From: CALDSL01 sp039810245 | GTDB lineage: Bacteria > Chloroflexota > Anaerolineae > Anaerolineales > Anaerolineaceae | DNA: 64,000 nucleotides | NCBI GenBank assembly: GCA_039810245.1 | Contig: JBDHWQ010000004.1 | Span: 1-64,000, forward strand | Direction: 5' to 3' | Shown here: positions 36,324-44,571 of the stretch, in pieces | Layout: every line of letters begins with the position of its first letter | Numbering within the stretch: position 1 is the first letter of the stretch | Notes under the pieces: generated by a model | Told to the model about the DNA's origin: nothing | The model's database searches: none | What the model saw: only the letters and a program-made list of their open reading frames with translations | Made by a program: the position numbers and the translations under genes

Positions 36324-38741
36324 CTACGGCGTGCGGGTGTAGAGGCGGTTGTAGATGTTGAGGAAGTCGGCGATCTGCATCACGTAGTTGCGGGTTTCGG
36401 CAAAGCGGATGACTTCTACGAACAGGTCGGGGTCGCCATTGGCGAGTTTTTTCCAGGCCTGGGCGTTGCCGGGGCCGCCGTTATACGCGGCCAGCGCGGC
36501 GGCCAGGTCGCCATCCAGGAAGTTGCGCTGGCGGGCGAGGTAATCGCCGCCCATGCGGATATTGATGACCGGGCGCAGCAGGTCGGGCTCGGTGTAACCG
36601 GGCGGCCAGCCGGTGGAGCGCACAATCTCCAACCCGGTGGCAGGCATGATCTGCATTATGCCGCGCGCTCCGACGGATGAGTTGGCGAAGCCTTCAAACA
36701 GGCTCTCCTGGCGCATGACGCTGAACAGCAGCAGTGGGTTGAGCCCTTCTTCAGCAGCGGCGGAGAGCACCGTGTCTTTAAAGTACGCGCCAAAACGGAT
36801 ATGGTTGAAGTACACCGGCGCGTTGAGGCTGGCGGCGTCATCCAGGCTGGCGAGGGTAAGCACCTGGCGCGCGGCGAGGATGGCGGTTCGGTACATACCC
36901 AGGTCGAGGGCGCGATTCATGATGCGGTAGGTGTTCACCGCGTCGGCGCTGACCGATTCGCGCAGGTCTTCCATTTCATTGCGCGCCTGTATGTACATGC
37001 CCAGTTCCCAGTAAGCGTTGGCGCGCTGGAAACGCGCGTCACTGCCCAGCTCACCGTAGCTGAGCAGCACGGTTTCGGGCGGCAGGGCAAAGGTCTTGCG
37101 CATCCAGGCCTCAGCCTCGGGGCGCTCGCGGGCCAGATCGTAGCCCAGATCATAACTGCTGGAGGCTTCCAATATGGGGCGGTTTTGCAACACGGCGCGG
37201 GCGCGCTCGCTGTAATAGCCGGTGGGGTCGCGCAGGGCGCTCTGTTCGAAGGCTTGCCGGGCGACGTCGGTTTTCCCCTGCGCGGTAGCGGTTTTGCCGA
37301 TCCAGAAATAGGCCTGCGACTGGTCGAATGGGTTGGCGCCCAGCAGTGACTGGCGCTGGAAAATGGTCATTGCCGCGTCGTAATCGCCATCGCGGTACAG
37401 GCTGATGCCGGCCAGAAACAGGCCGCGCATGCTATCTTCAGCAGATGGATATTCCCCGATGATACGGCCCCAGGTCTGCGCAGCTTCCTTCAACCAGCCG
37501 GCGCGCTCCTGGATACGCCCGGCATCGTACAGGATTTCCGGTGAGGCGGCATCTTCAGGGTACAGGCGCACAAAACCAAGCAGGGTTTCCACCGCGAGGT
37601 CGGGCTTGTCGAGCAGCGCCCACTGGGTGTAGGCTTTTTCGCGGTAGGCATCGGCGAGGAAGCGGTCGCCGGTATGGTCGCGGATGAGTGCGTCGAACTC
37701 GGCCACGGCGTCGGCATTGCGGTCGCTCGCGCGCAGGCTGAGCGCTTTATAATAATGCGGCGCGCCGTCGTGGCTGGGGGTAGCGCTGATATAGCGCGTG
37801 AGCAGGTCGATGGCCAGCCCATACTGCCCGGCATAGTAGTCCACGATAGCGCGGTTGAGCGGGTCTACCGTCACGGCGGCGTTCACCAGCTCCATCAAGG
37901 CAGTGTAGCTATCCGGCTGGCGTGGGTAGTTGTTGACCGCGTCCTGGAAGCGCGCGTACGCCTGCTCGGCCAGTCCCATCTCCATGTATACCTGCCCGGC
38001 CAGCACATCCGCCTGGGCTTTGACGGCATCGTTATTACTGCTGTCGTAGATGCTCATGAAGGTGCGCACGGCCTCGGTGTTATTGCCGGCGGCCAGGTAG
38101 GCCCGGCCGATTTTCAGTTGTACGAACACCGGGTCGGTACGCCGGCCGGCCTGGGTGGCGGCCTGGAACGCAGTCACTGCGCCGTCGTAGTCGCGGGCGA
38201 GCATCAGGTTATCGCCGGCGGCCTCGAGCATATAAGCATCCAGCACGCCCGGGCGGCGCAGCGCCGTGGCCTGGAAGTCTTCGGCGGCGCCGGTGTAATC
38301 AGCGTCATTTTCCCGCAGGAGAGCGCGGTAGTAATAGGCAATAAACAGGTCCGGGTGGTCCGGGTAGGTGGCGATGGCTTCATCCAGCCCGGCGCGCGCG
38401 GCTTCGTATTCGCCCATCAGATACTGGGTGCGCGCCACGCCGATGGCCGCCCCGGTGCGGGTGTCTTCATCCGCCGCCTCGCGCTGCGCCGACTGGTAAA
38501 ACAGCAACGCGCCTTCATAATCACCGGTGAAGAGCAGGTGTTCGGCAGCGCCCAGGCGCGCGGGCGGGGCCGGCGTGGGCGTAATGGTGGCGGTGGGCGT
38601 CGGCTGTGGCGTGGGCGTGGGGGTGATGGTAGGCGTGGCAGTGGGGGCCGGGGTGGCAAACAACCGCAGCGGCAGCGACGTATACGAGCAGCTCAGGCTG
38701 ACCAGGGCCAGAACTGACAGGATGAACCTGGCGCGTCTCAT
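36324..38741 (-). CDS. TPR-repeat lytic murein transglycosylase lipoprotein (Slt-like)
   Basis: Cleaves peptidoglycan glycan strands; 805 aa from the ATG at 38741. Residues 1-18 are a lipoprotein signal (LVSLSC), followed by a Thr/Pro linker (residues 28-60). Many TPR-like helical pairs fill residues 65-600 (ADEDTRTGAAIGVARTQYL, LLFYQSAQ and so on). The C-terminal SLT domain has the catalytic Glu in SVMRQESLFEG near 675, GARGIMQIMPAT near 692, and ALAAYNGGPGNA near 752. The frame extends upstream but would overlap its promoter. A TTGACG-17-TATAAG promoter with the start nine bases after the -10 implies a leaderless mRNA. Confidence 0.9.
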   Translation of the reverse strand: MRRARFILSVLALVSLSCSYTSLPLRLFATPAPTATPTITPTPTPQPTPTATITPTPAPPARLGAAEHLLFTGDYEGALLFYQSAQREAADEDTRTGAAIGVARTQYLMGEYEAARAGLDEAIATYPDHPDLFIAYYYRALLRENDADYTGAAEDFQATALRRPGVLDAYMLEAAGDNLMLARDYDGAVTAFQAATQAGRRTDPVFVQLKIGRAYLAAGNNTEAVRTFMSIYDSSNNDAVKAQADVLAGQVYMEMGLAEQAYARFQDAVNNYPRQPDSYTALMELVNAAVTVDPLNRAIVDYYAGQYGLAIDLLTRYISATPSHDGAPHYYKALSLRASDRNADAVAEFDALIRDHTGDRFLADAYREKAYTQWALLDKPDLAVETLLGFVRLYPEDAASPEILYDAGRIQERAGWLKEAAQTWGRIIGEYPSAEDSMRGLFLAGISLYRDGDYDAAMTIFQRQSLLGANPFDQSQAYFWIGKTATAQGKTDVARQAFEQSALRDPTGYYSERARAVLQNRPILEASSSYDLGYDLARERPEAEAWMRKTFALPPETVLLSYGELGSDARFQRANAYWELGMYIQARNEMEDLRESVSADAVNTYRIMNRALDLGMYRTAILAARQVLTLASLDDAASLNAPVYFNHIRFGAYFKDTVLSAAAEEGLNPLLLFSVMRQESLFEGFANSSVGARGIMQIMPATGLEIVRSTGWPPGYTEPDLLRPVINIRMGGDYLARQRNFLDGDLAAALAAYNGGPGNAQAWKKLANGDPDLFVEVIRFAETRNYVMQIADFLNIYNRLYTRTP

Positions 38742-38750
38742 GATAGGTTG

Positions 38751-38779
38751 CTTATACCTTGTGAGCGGGAAATCGTCAA
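38751..38779 (-). promoter_or_regulatory. Promoter of the slt gene, leaderless start
   Basis: On the minus strand TTGACG (38779-38774) and TATAAG (38756-38751) are separated by 17 bp. The ATG begins only nine bases after the -10. Confidence 0.75.
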
Positions 38780-38803
38780 GCGAGGGGACCCGGCGATTCC
38801 TCT

Positions 38804-38832
38804 TTGACAAACCGGGCTGTCCATGATAGACT
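38804..38832 (+). promoter_or_regulatory. Promoter of the pfkB-ahcY operon
   Basis: TTGACA at 38804-38809 and TAGACT at 38827-38832 are spaced by 17 bp. Transcription would start near 38839, giving a leader of about 110 nt. Confidence 0.7.
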
Positions 38833-38849
38833 TATTTTTGCCGCGCACA

Positions 38850-38929
38850 GACGCTCTCTCTGAGGGCGTCGTTTCATGTGCACTGGCGAACCCGTCCCAC
38901 CTTCCTCCGCCCGGAAACGCAGCCGGCGG
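38850..38929 (+). promoter_or_regulatory. Structured 5' leader of pfkB-ahcY
   Basis: Two predicted hairpins lie in the leader: GACGCTCTC/GAGGGCGTC (38850-38870, three-base loop) and CCGCCCGG/CCGGCGG (38907-38929). Position before an S-adenosylhomocysteine hydrolase operon makes a metabolite-sensing leader worth testing, but I see no match to the SAH riboswitch core. Confidence 0.45.
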
Positions 38930-38947
38930 CCTGAACCGAGAGAGATC

Positions 38948-39904
38948 ATGCGTATCATCTGCACTGGCTCCGTAGCCTATGATTACCTGATGTCGTTCCC
39001 CGGCTATTTCCGCGAGCACATCCTGCCCGAACGGCTGGAGACCATTAGCCTGTCGTTCCTGGTAGACAGCATGGTACGGCAGCGCGGCGGCACCGCGCCC
39101 AATATCGCCTACACCCTGGCCCTGTTGGGCGAGCGTCCCGAGCTGATGGCTACCGTGGGCGAAGATTTTGAAGAATATCGCGCCTGGCTGGAAAGCAAGG
39201 GCGTGGATACGCGCCTGACGCGCGTGGTGCCGGGCAAGTACACCGCTTCGTTCTTCGCCAACACCGACCTCGCCAATTCGCAGATCGCCAGCTTTTATAC
39301 CGGCGCAATGGCCGATGCGTCGCAGCTTTCGATGTGCGACCTGGAAGGCCCGCGCCCGGATATGGTGCTGATTTCGCCGAACGATCCGGCGGCAATGACC
39401 AAGTACGCGTTGGAATGCCAGAAAGAGGGCATCCCGTACCTGTACGATCCCAGCCAGCAGGTGGTGCGGCTGGACCCGGCCGACCTGCGCACTGGCGCGA
39501 TGGGCGCGCACAGCCTGTTTATGAACGAGTATGAATACGAGCTGCTGCGCAAGCACACCGGGCTGAGCGAAGAGGACCTGCTGGCACGGGTGAAGATCAT
39601 GGTGGTAACACTGGGAGAAAAAGGCGCGGCGATCTACGCGGGCGGGATCAAGTACTTCATCCCCATCGCGCCGCCCGAGCGCATCGAAGAGCCTACCGGA
39701 GTGGGTGACGCGTTCCGCGGCGGGTTCCTGCGCGGCCTGGGCCTGGGGTTGGATTACCAGACCTGCGGCCAGATGGGCGCGCTGGCCGCCACATACTGCC
39801 TGGAGCAGCGCGGCCCGCAGAACCACAGCTATACCCCGGCCCAGTTTGTGGCGCGCTACCGCAAGTACTTCGACGATCAAGGCAAGCTGGACGCCTTGCT
39901 GTAA
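38948..39904 (+). CDS. PfkB-family sugar/nucleoside kinase, probable adenosine kinase
   Basis: A ribokinase-fold kinase of 318 aa. The N-terminal IICTGSVAYDYLMSFPGYF and RQRGGTAPNIAYTLALLG near residue 40 bind the substrate. The C-terminal ATP/catalytic motif is EEPTGVGDAFRGGF near residue 251, with the catalytic aspartate in GVGDAF. The start at 38948 gives a standard N-terminus. It lies 34 bp upstream of S-adenosylhomocysteinase, whose product is adenosine, so adenosine kinase is the natural guess. PfkB enzymes vary widely in substrate, so ribose or other nucleosides remain possible. Confidence 0.85.
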   Translation: MRIICTGSVAYDYLMSFPGYFREHILPERLETISLSFLVDSMVRQRGGTAPNIAYTLALLGERPELMATVGEDFEEYRAWLESKGVDTRLTRVVPGKYTASFFANTDLANSQIASFYTGAMADASQLSMCDLEGPRPDMVLISPNDPAAMTKYALECQKEGIPYLYDPSQQVVRLDPADLRTGAMGAHSLFMNEYEYELLRKHTGLSEEDLLARVKIMVVTLGEKGAAIYAGGIKYFIPIAPPERIEEPTGVGDAFRGGFLRGLGLGLDYQTCGQMGALAATYCLEQRGPQNHSYTPAQFVARYRKYFDDQGKLDALL

Positions 39905-39938
39905 CCGTATTCTGGTATTGTTTCCTGGGAGGATTTGC

Positions 39939-41198
39939 ATGGAGAATTATCACGTCAAGGATATGAGCCTGGCCGAGGGCGGCCGGCGCCGGATTGAATG
40001 GGCCGAGCGCGAGATGCCGGTGCTGCGCATGATCCGCGAACGGTTTGAGAAAGAACGCCCCCTGGCGGGCGTGCGCGTTTCGGCCTGCCTGCACGTCACC
40101 ACCGAAACCGCCAACCTGGCGCGTACACTGGTGGCCGGCGGCGCTGACCTGGTGCTGACGGCTTCGAACCCACTCTCCACTCAGGATGACGTGGCTTCCG
40201 CGCTGGTCTCGTATTACGAGATCCCCGTGTACGCCATCAAGGGCGAAGACAACGTAACCTATTACAAGCACCTGCGCGCCGCGCTGGACCACAAGCCCAA
40301 CATGACCATGGACGATGGCGCTGACCTGGTGAGTGTGCTGCATAAAGAGCACCCCGAGCTGCTGGCGAACGTGGTGGGTGGCACCGAAGAGACCACCACA
40401 GGCGTCATTCGCCTGCGCGCGATGGCCGCCGACCGGGCGCTGAAATTCCCGGTGATCGCGGTCAACGATGCGATGACCAAGCACCTGTTCGACAATCGCT
40501 ACGGTACGGGCCAGTCTACCATTGATGGCATCGTGCGCGCGACCAACATCCTGCTGGCCGGGCGCACCTTTGTGGTGGCCGGGTACGGCTGGTGCGGGCG
40601 TGGGCTGGCGATGCGCGCGCGCGGCATGGGCGCCAACGTGATCGTGACCGAGATCGATCCGCTGCCGGCTTTGGAAGCGGTAATGGACGGCTTCCGCGTG
40701 ATGCCGATGCCCGAAGCGGCCAAGATTGGCGATATCTTTGTCACTGTAACCGGCGATTTGAATGTGCTGGACAAGGACGATTTCGAGAACATGAAGGATG
40801 GCGCAATCGTCGCCAACTCGGGGCACTTCAACGTGGAAATCAACATTCCCGCGCTGGCGGAAATGTCCGCGGAGAAGCGCCTGGTGCGCCCGTTCGTGGA
40901 GGCCTACGACCTGCGCGATGGCCGCACGATCTACGTGCTGGGCGAAGGCCGGCTGGTAAACCTGGCAGCGGCCGAAGGTCACCCGGCCAGCGTGATGGAT
41001 ATGTCTTTCGCCAACCAGGCGCTGAGCGCGGAGTACATGCTGCGCAATGCGGCTTCGCTGGAAAAGCGCGTCTACAGCGTGCCCGAGGCGATCGACAAGG
41101 ACATCGCCCGGCTGAAGCTGGAAGCGATGGGCGTGCGCCTGGATGTGCTGACCGAAGAGCAGGTGCATTACCTAAACTCCTGGGAAGAAGGCACCTAG
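39939..41198 (+). CDS. ahcY: Adenosylhomocysteinase
   Basis: Hydrolyses S-adenosylhomocysteine to adenosine and homocysteine using bound NAD; 419 aa. Motifs include ACLHVTTETANLARTLVAGG near residue 50, DDGADLV near 126, GGTEETTTGVIRL near 146, the NAD-binding VVAGYGWCGRGLA near 212 and the C-terminal LTEEQVHYLNSW. The long internal open frame begins earlier, but the true start is at 39939 behind GGGAGGATTTGC. Lacking the 40-residue insert of many eukaryotic and proteobacterial forms, it is of the shorter bacterial/archaeal type. It pairs with the upstream kinase for adenosine removal. Confidence 0.95.
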   Translation: MENYHVKDMSLAEGGRRRIEWAEREMPVLRMIRERFEKERPLAGVRVSACLHVTTETANLARTLVAGGADLVLTASNPLSTQDDVASALVSYYEIPVYAIKGEDNVTYYKHLRAALDHKPNMTMDDGADLVSVLHKEHPELLANVVGGTEETTTGVIRLRAMAADRALKFPVIAVNDAMTKHLFDNRYGTGQSTIDGIVRATNILLAGRTFVVAGYGWCGRGLAMRARGMGANVIVTEIDPLPALEAVMDGFRVMPMPEAAKIGDIFVTVTGDLNVLDKDDFENMKDGAIVANSGHFNVEINIPALAEMSAEKRLVRPFVEAYDLRDGRTIYVLGEGRLVNLAAAEGHPASVMDMSFANQALSAEYMLRNAASLEKRVYSVPEAIDKDIARLKLEAMGVRLDVLTEEQVHYLNSWEEGT

Positions 41199-41201
41199 AT
41201 C

Positions 41202-41259
41202 AATACCCGCCAACAAAAAAGACTGGCCACGCGGCCAGTCTTTTTTGTTGGCGGGTATT
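41202..41259. terminator. Very long perfect bidirectional terminator
   Basis: A 27-bp perfect stem (41202-41228 and 41233-41259) with an ACGC loop contains the core GACTGGCC with A-run and T-run inside the stem. It lies directly between the ahcY stop and the stop of the facing peptidase gene, serving both. Confidence 0.95.
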
Positions 41260-42228
41260 CTACTTTCCGGATACATCCCTGGCGGTGACGGCCATATTCT
41301 TGAGCACGCCCCATGAAATCTCGAAGTCGCTGCGAGTGCGGGTGTAGTGATTGGCGCCGTCCTGGATGGTGACAGTGTTTTCATCGTAGCCGATCAGGAT
41401 AACGGTGTGCTGGTAGGGCGCCACCCAGGTAGTTTCGCCGTCCGACGCGGCAGTGTATTCCACACCGATCTGCGCGGGCTGCACCGGTCCGACGACCCAT
41501 ACGATCACCGGGCGGCCGGCGGCGATTTCGGAGAGGATATCTTCGAGCTGCATGTACTTACCTGCGTAAGCTTCGAGGCCGTAGCTGCGCAGCTCATCAG
41601 CGATGGGTGCGGCGTGGATGCCGTAAGAGTATGGTGGAATATTGCCGGCCGGGTCCCACCAGTTGCCCACATAGCCTTTTTCCGGGTTGTCGGAGCGCGG
41701 CATGTTATCCAGAAATTCGCGCTCATCGATTGGCGTGCCAAAGAAGTTGGCCCAATCAACCGATGCGCGGGCTTCGCAATCCAGCAGCGAAATCATCGGG
41801 TGGCCGCTGATGTTGGTAATCTGCGCGGATGGCGGCAGCGGCGGGCGTGTTTCGGTGGGTTTTGGGGTCTGGGTGGGGGCGGGCGTGTTCGTTGGTTTCT
41901 GAGTTGGGGTGGCAGTGAACGTGGCGGTGGATGTGGCAGTGTATGTAACCGTCGGGCTGGGCGGGACCTGGGTTGGGGTCGGGGTGACATCTGGGGCAGG
42001 TGTTTCGGTGGCCAGGTGGAAGGGCGGCCACTGCGGCAGATCGATCTGGGGCAGCTCGATTTGCGGTAGTTCTATTTTTGGCAGCTCGATTTGGGATGGA
42101 AGCTGCAGCATTCCCGGGTTGAGCAGGGCATAGGTGACGATAAAGGCGGTGGCCAGGCCGGCCACGTACGCCGCGATGAGGGCGATGGTCAGGGGTGGGT
42201 CGATCCAGCGGGTTTGGGCTATATTCAC
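41260..42228 (-). CDS. Membrane-anchored C39-like cysteine peptidase
   Basis: About 322 aa from a probable GTG at 42228 (MNIAQTRWIDP). A single membrane helix (about residues 10-32) anchors a stalk containing repeated LPQIELPQ-type units (residues 42-62) and a Thr/Pro linker (residues 72-125). The extracytoplasmic domain is a peptidase C39_2-like fold with the catalytic Cys in LLDCEARASVDWANFF near 147, GRPVIVWVVG near 232, and the His in YQHTVILIGYDE near 267. The open frame continues upstream into recA territory, but the recA terminator lies between, so the GTG start is preferred. Substrate unknown. Confidence 0.78.
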   Translation of the reverse strand: MNIAQTRWIDPPLTIALIAAYVAGLATAFIVTYALLNPGMLQLPSQIELPKIELPQIELPQIDLPQWPPFHLATETPAPDVTPTPTQVPPSPTVTYTATSTATFTATPTQKPTNTPAPTQTPKPTETRPPLPPSAQITNISGHPMISLLDCEARASVDWANFFGTPIDEREFLDNMPRSDNPEKGYVGNWWDPAGNIPPYSYGIHAAPIADELRSYGLEAYAGKYMQLEDILSEIAAGRPVIVWVVGPVQPAQIGVEYTAASDGETTWVAPYQHTVILIGYDENTVTIQDGANHYTRTRSDFEISWGVLKNMAVTARDVSGK

Positions 42229-42357
42229 GGGCTCACCTGTGGGCGCAGTTGCTGTTATTTTCGCCGGCCGGATCGAAGGCGGTGAAACAACGATCCGGTG
42301 ACATGGCGGTAGTATGCAATTTCTGTGCCGGGGTGAGAGAACGAGTGCAAAAACAAA

Positions 42358-42386
42358 ACAGCCCCGCGAGGGGTTCGCGGGGCTGT
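42358..42386 (-). terminator. Rho-independent terminator of recA
   Basis: A 12-bp stem (ACAGCCCCGCGA at 42358-42369 with TCGCGGGGCTGT at 42375-42386); on the minus strand it is followed by TTTGTTTTTG. Confidence 0.9.
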
Positions 42387-42406
42387 GATTGACGTATGTT
42401 TGCGGC

Positions 42407-43513
42407 TTAGTCTTCGCCGCCGAAGTCTTCGTCTTCTTCGGTGTTATTGAGCGCCAGGGGCATTTCGGTGCCAACGGCACGGCCACGCACGGCGGTTTCA
42501 ATTTCACGCGAAAGCTCGGGGTTCTGGCGCAGGAACTCTTTGGCGTTCTCGCGGCCCTGACCCAGGCGAATTTCGCCGTAAGAGAAGAATGCGCCGCGCT
42601 TGGTGACGATTTCGAGCTGGGTCGCCAGATCGATGATGTCGCCCACCTTGGAGATCCCTTCGTTGTACATGATGTCAAATTCGGCGGTGCGGAAGGGCGC
42701 GGCGACCTTGTTCTTGTTGACGCGCACGCGCACGCGGCTGCCGATGATCTCCGCGCCGACTTTAATCGACTGGATGCGGCGCACGTCGAGGCGCACCGAG
42801 GCGTAGAATTTCAGCGCCAGGCCGCCGGGGGTGGTTTCGGGGTTGCCAAACATGATGCCGATCTTCTGGCGAAGCTGGTTGGTGAACACCACGGCCGTCT
42901 TGGTCTGGTTGATGGCGCCCGAGAGCTTGCGCAAGGCCTGCGACATCAGGCGAGCCTGCATACCCATCGACGCGTCGCCCATGTCGCCTTCAATTTCAGC
43001 GCGCGGAACCAGGGCAGCCACCGAGTCAACTACCACGATATCCACCGCGCCGGAGCGTACCAGCGTCTCGACGATTTCGAGCGCCTGTTCGCCGGTATCG
43101 GGCTGCGAAATGAGCAGGTTATCAATATTCACGCCACAGCGCACGGCATACACCGGGTCGAGGGCGTGTTCCATGTCAATGTAGGCGGCCATGCCACCCA
43201 GGCGCTGAGCCTCGGCCACGATGTGCTGGCAGATGGTGGTCTTGCCGGAAGATTCCGGGCCGTAGATTTCGGTGATGCGGCCGCGCGGAATCCCGCCGAT
43301 GCCGAGGGCGATGTCGAGGGAAAGAGAGCCGGTGGGAATGGCTTCCACTTCCATGTGATGGGCTTCGCCCATGCGCATGATGGAACCCTCTCCGTACCGC
43401 TTGACGATATCGCTCAATGCCTTTTCCAGCACGGCTTTGCGGGCCTCGTCCTGAGGGCCACCCTGGCCGATGCTGGGTAAGGGCTGAGCAGGCGGGTTAG
43501 ATTTTCGTGCCAT
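42407..43513 (-). CDS. recA: Recombinase RecA
   Basis: Catalyses homologous strand exchange and LexA cleavage; 368 aa, normal length. The N-terminus KALSDIVKRYGEGSIMRMGE, Walker A GPESSGKTT near residue 86, Walker B IVVVDSVAAL near 159 and loop L2 region NQLRQKIGIMFGNPET near 213 are all present, ending in the usual acidic tail (NNTEEDEDFGGED). It is transcribed alone between its own promoter with an SOS-like box and a strong terminator. Confidence 0.97.
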   Translation of the reverse strand: MARKSNPPAQPLPSIGQGGPQDEARKAVLEKALSDIVKRYGEGSIMRMGEAHHMEVEAIPTGSLSLDIALGIGGIPRGRITEIYGPESSGKTTICQHIVAEAQRLGGMAAYIDMEHALDPVYAVRCGVNIDNLLISQPDTGEQALEIVETLVRSGAVDIVVVDSVAALVPRAEIEGDMGDASMGMQARLMSQALRKLSGAINQTKTAVVFTNQLRQKIGIMFGNPETTPGGLALKFYASVRLDVRRIQSIKVGAEIIGSRVRVRVNKNKVAAPFRTAEFDIMYNEGISKVGDIIDLATQLEIVTKRGAFFSYGEIRLGQGRENAKEFLRQNPELSREIETAVRGRAVGTEMPLALNNTEEDEDFGGED

Positions 43514-43582
43514 TGTGCTTACGCTCCTTGAGTACAGTTACAGAAACAATTATATACCGTAAGACCGCTTAGGTATGCGTCA

Positions 43583-43611
43583 ATGATATAGTACATTTGT
43601 TCCGATGTCAA
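43583..43611 (-). promoter_or_regulatory. recA promoter with SOS-like box
   Basis: On the minus strand TTGACA (43611-43606) and TATCAT (43588-43583) are separated by 17 bp. Between them GAACAAATGTAC (43602-43591) differs by one base from the GAACnnnnGTTC box used by LexA in Gram-positive bacteria. This placement would let LexA block the promoter. Confidence 0.8.
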
Positions 43612-43630
43612 GAGAGAAAAGAGGGGAAAA

Positions 43631-43834
43631 TCATCCACCGGAGATGGTAGGTATGAGCCTGACTTCGTCGCCGGCACGCAGGATGGTGTCGAGCGGGATT
43701 AGCGCGCCGTCGCGCAGGGCCAGGTAGGTTTCGGGGTGCAGGCCGAGGGAGCGCAGCGCGTCTTCCACGCTCTGGCCAGCAGGGACTTCTACCGTCTCTC
43801 GGCGCAGGATCAACCGGGCGGTCAGAATATTCAA
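43631..43834 (-). CDS. MoaD/ThiS-family ubiquitin-like sulfur carrier
   Basis: A 67-aa beta-grasp protein ending in the diagnostic Gly-Gly (IPTISGG), which is adenylated and thiocarboxylated in sulfur transfer. The body has VPAGQSVEDALRSLGL and GDEVRLIP, as in MoaD and ThiS. It could serve molybdopterin, thiamine or another sulfur pathway; no E1-like partner is adjacent. It overlaps the end of the PstS-like lipoprotein gene by four bases, so it is the last gene of the tgt-uppP operon. Molybdenum cofactor use would fit a purine hydroxylase-rich organism, but that is speculative. Confidence 0.85.
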   Translation of the reverse strand: MNILTARLILRRETVEVPAGQSVEDALRSLGLHPETYLALRDGALIPLDTILRAGDEVRLIPTISGG

Positions 43835-44571
43835 TTTAATGCTTCCTGCACGCAGCCCAGAAATTCGCGCAGCGCGCCTTCAGGAACGCGCGCGCCAATG
43901 GCGACGATAGATGATTGCAGCGCGGACGGCTCGCGCCCGGTGATAGTCACTTCCTTCACGCTGGCATCTAGCAGGCGCGCGGGCAGCACGCCCAGCGCGG
44001 CCGGATCGGTGGCTACGGATTGAAGCATGGCGGCCGGTTGTGGGGCCAGGAACGCGGCCGATGTGCGCGCGGGCTGCTCCAGCGCGAGGGAATCGACCCA
44101 ATCCTGGATGTCCTCACCTGCCGGGTAAGCCCAGGCGTGGATTTCTTCACCTGGGGCAGTGCTGCCGGCCGGCAGCACCTCGCTCCAGGCGGTGAGTGCG
44201 CCCTGATAGATTGCTTCGAGTTGCGCGGTGCTGAGCGTCTCCAGCGGGTTAGAGGGGTGCGCCACCAGCGCCAACCTGTCCGTGCCGAGCTGGGCGGCAA
44301 AGGGCGGCACATCGGTCGATGCGCCCCAACGCAGCACCAGTGCCGCCTGTTCCATGGCGAGGCTGGCAGTGGGGCGCTCATCCAGCACAATGCCCTGGCC
44401 TGCTCGCCGCGCGCAGTCATTGAGCAGCGGCACCATCCAGCGCAGCGCCGGGGTGATTTGAATGCTGGCCACGTTGGCGGTGGGCAGCGGGGCGAGGTCC
44501 GCGGCCGGCTGGCAGGCGCTCAGCGCCAGAGCCAGCAACGCCAGCCAGCGGATGCAGCTTTTAGCGCGCAT
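43831..44571 (-). CDS. PstS-like phosphate/oxyanion-binding lipoprotein
   Basis: A 246-aa lipoprotein with signal peptide ending ALSAC near residue 20. The body resembles the PBP-like phosphate-binding domain: LALVAHPSNPLETLSTAQLEAIYQGALTAW, split for reading, matches the PstS pattern for the region that begins the second lobe. It is shorter than PstS and has no transporter genes nearby. It overlaps uppP by 11 bases upstream and the MoaD-like gene downstream. The ligand is unknown; phosphate, molybdate or tungstate are possible. Confidence 0.75.
   Translation of the reverse strand: MRAKSCIRWLALLALALSACQPAADLAPLPTANVASIQITPALRWMVPLLNDCARRAGQGIVLDERPTASLAMEQAALVLRWGASTDVPPFAAQLGTDRLALVAHPSNPLETLSTAQLEAIYQGALTAWSEVLPAGSTAPGEEIHAWAYPAGEDIQDWVDSLALEQPARTSAAFLAPQPAAMLQSVATDPAALGVLPARLLDASVKEVTITGREPSALQSSIVAIGARVPEGALREFLGCVQEALN

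Noticed and set aside
37674..38717. Plus-strand ORF opposite slt
   Set aside because: Glycine/valine-rich shadow of the TPR region, with no ribosome site.
38839..38947. SAH riboswitch before pfkB-ahcY
   Set aside because: The leader has hairpins but I could not match them to the SAH riboswitch consensus.
42389..43480. Long plus-strand ORF opposite recA
   Set aside because: The frame mirrors recA codon structure and has no recognisable domain or start context.
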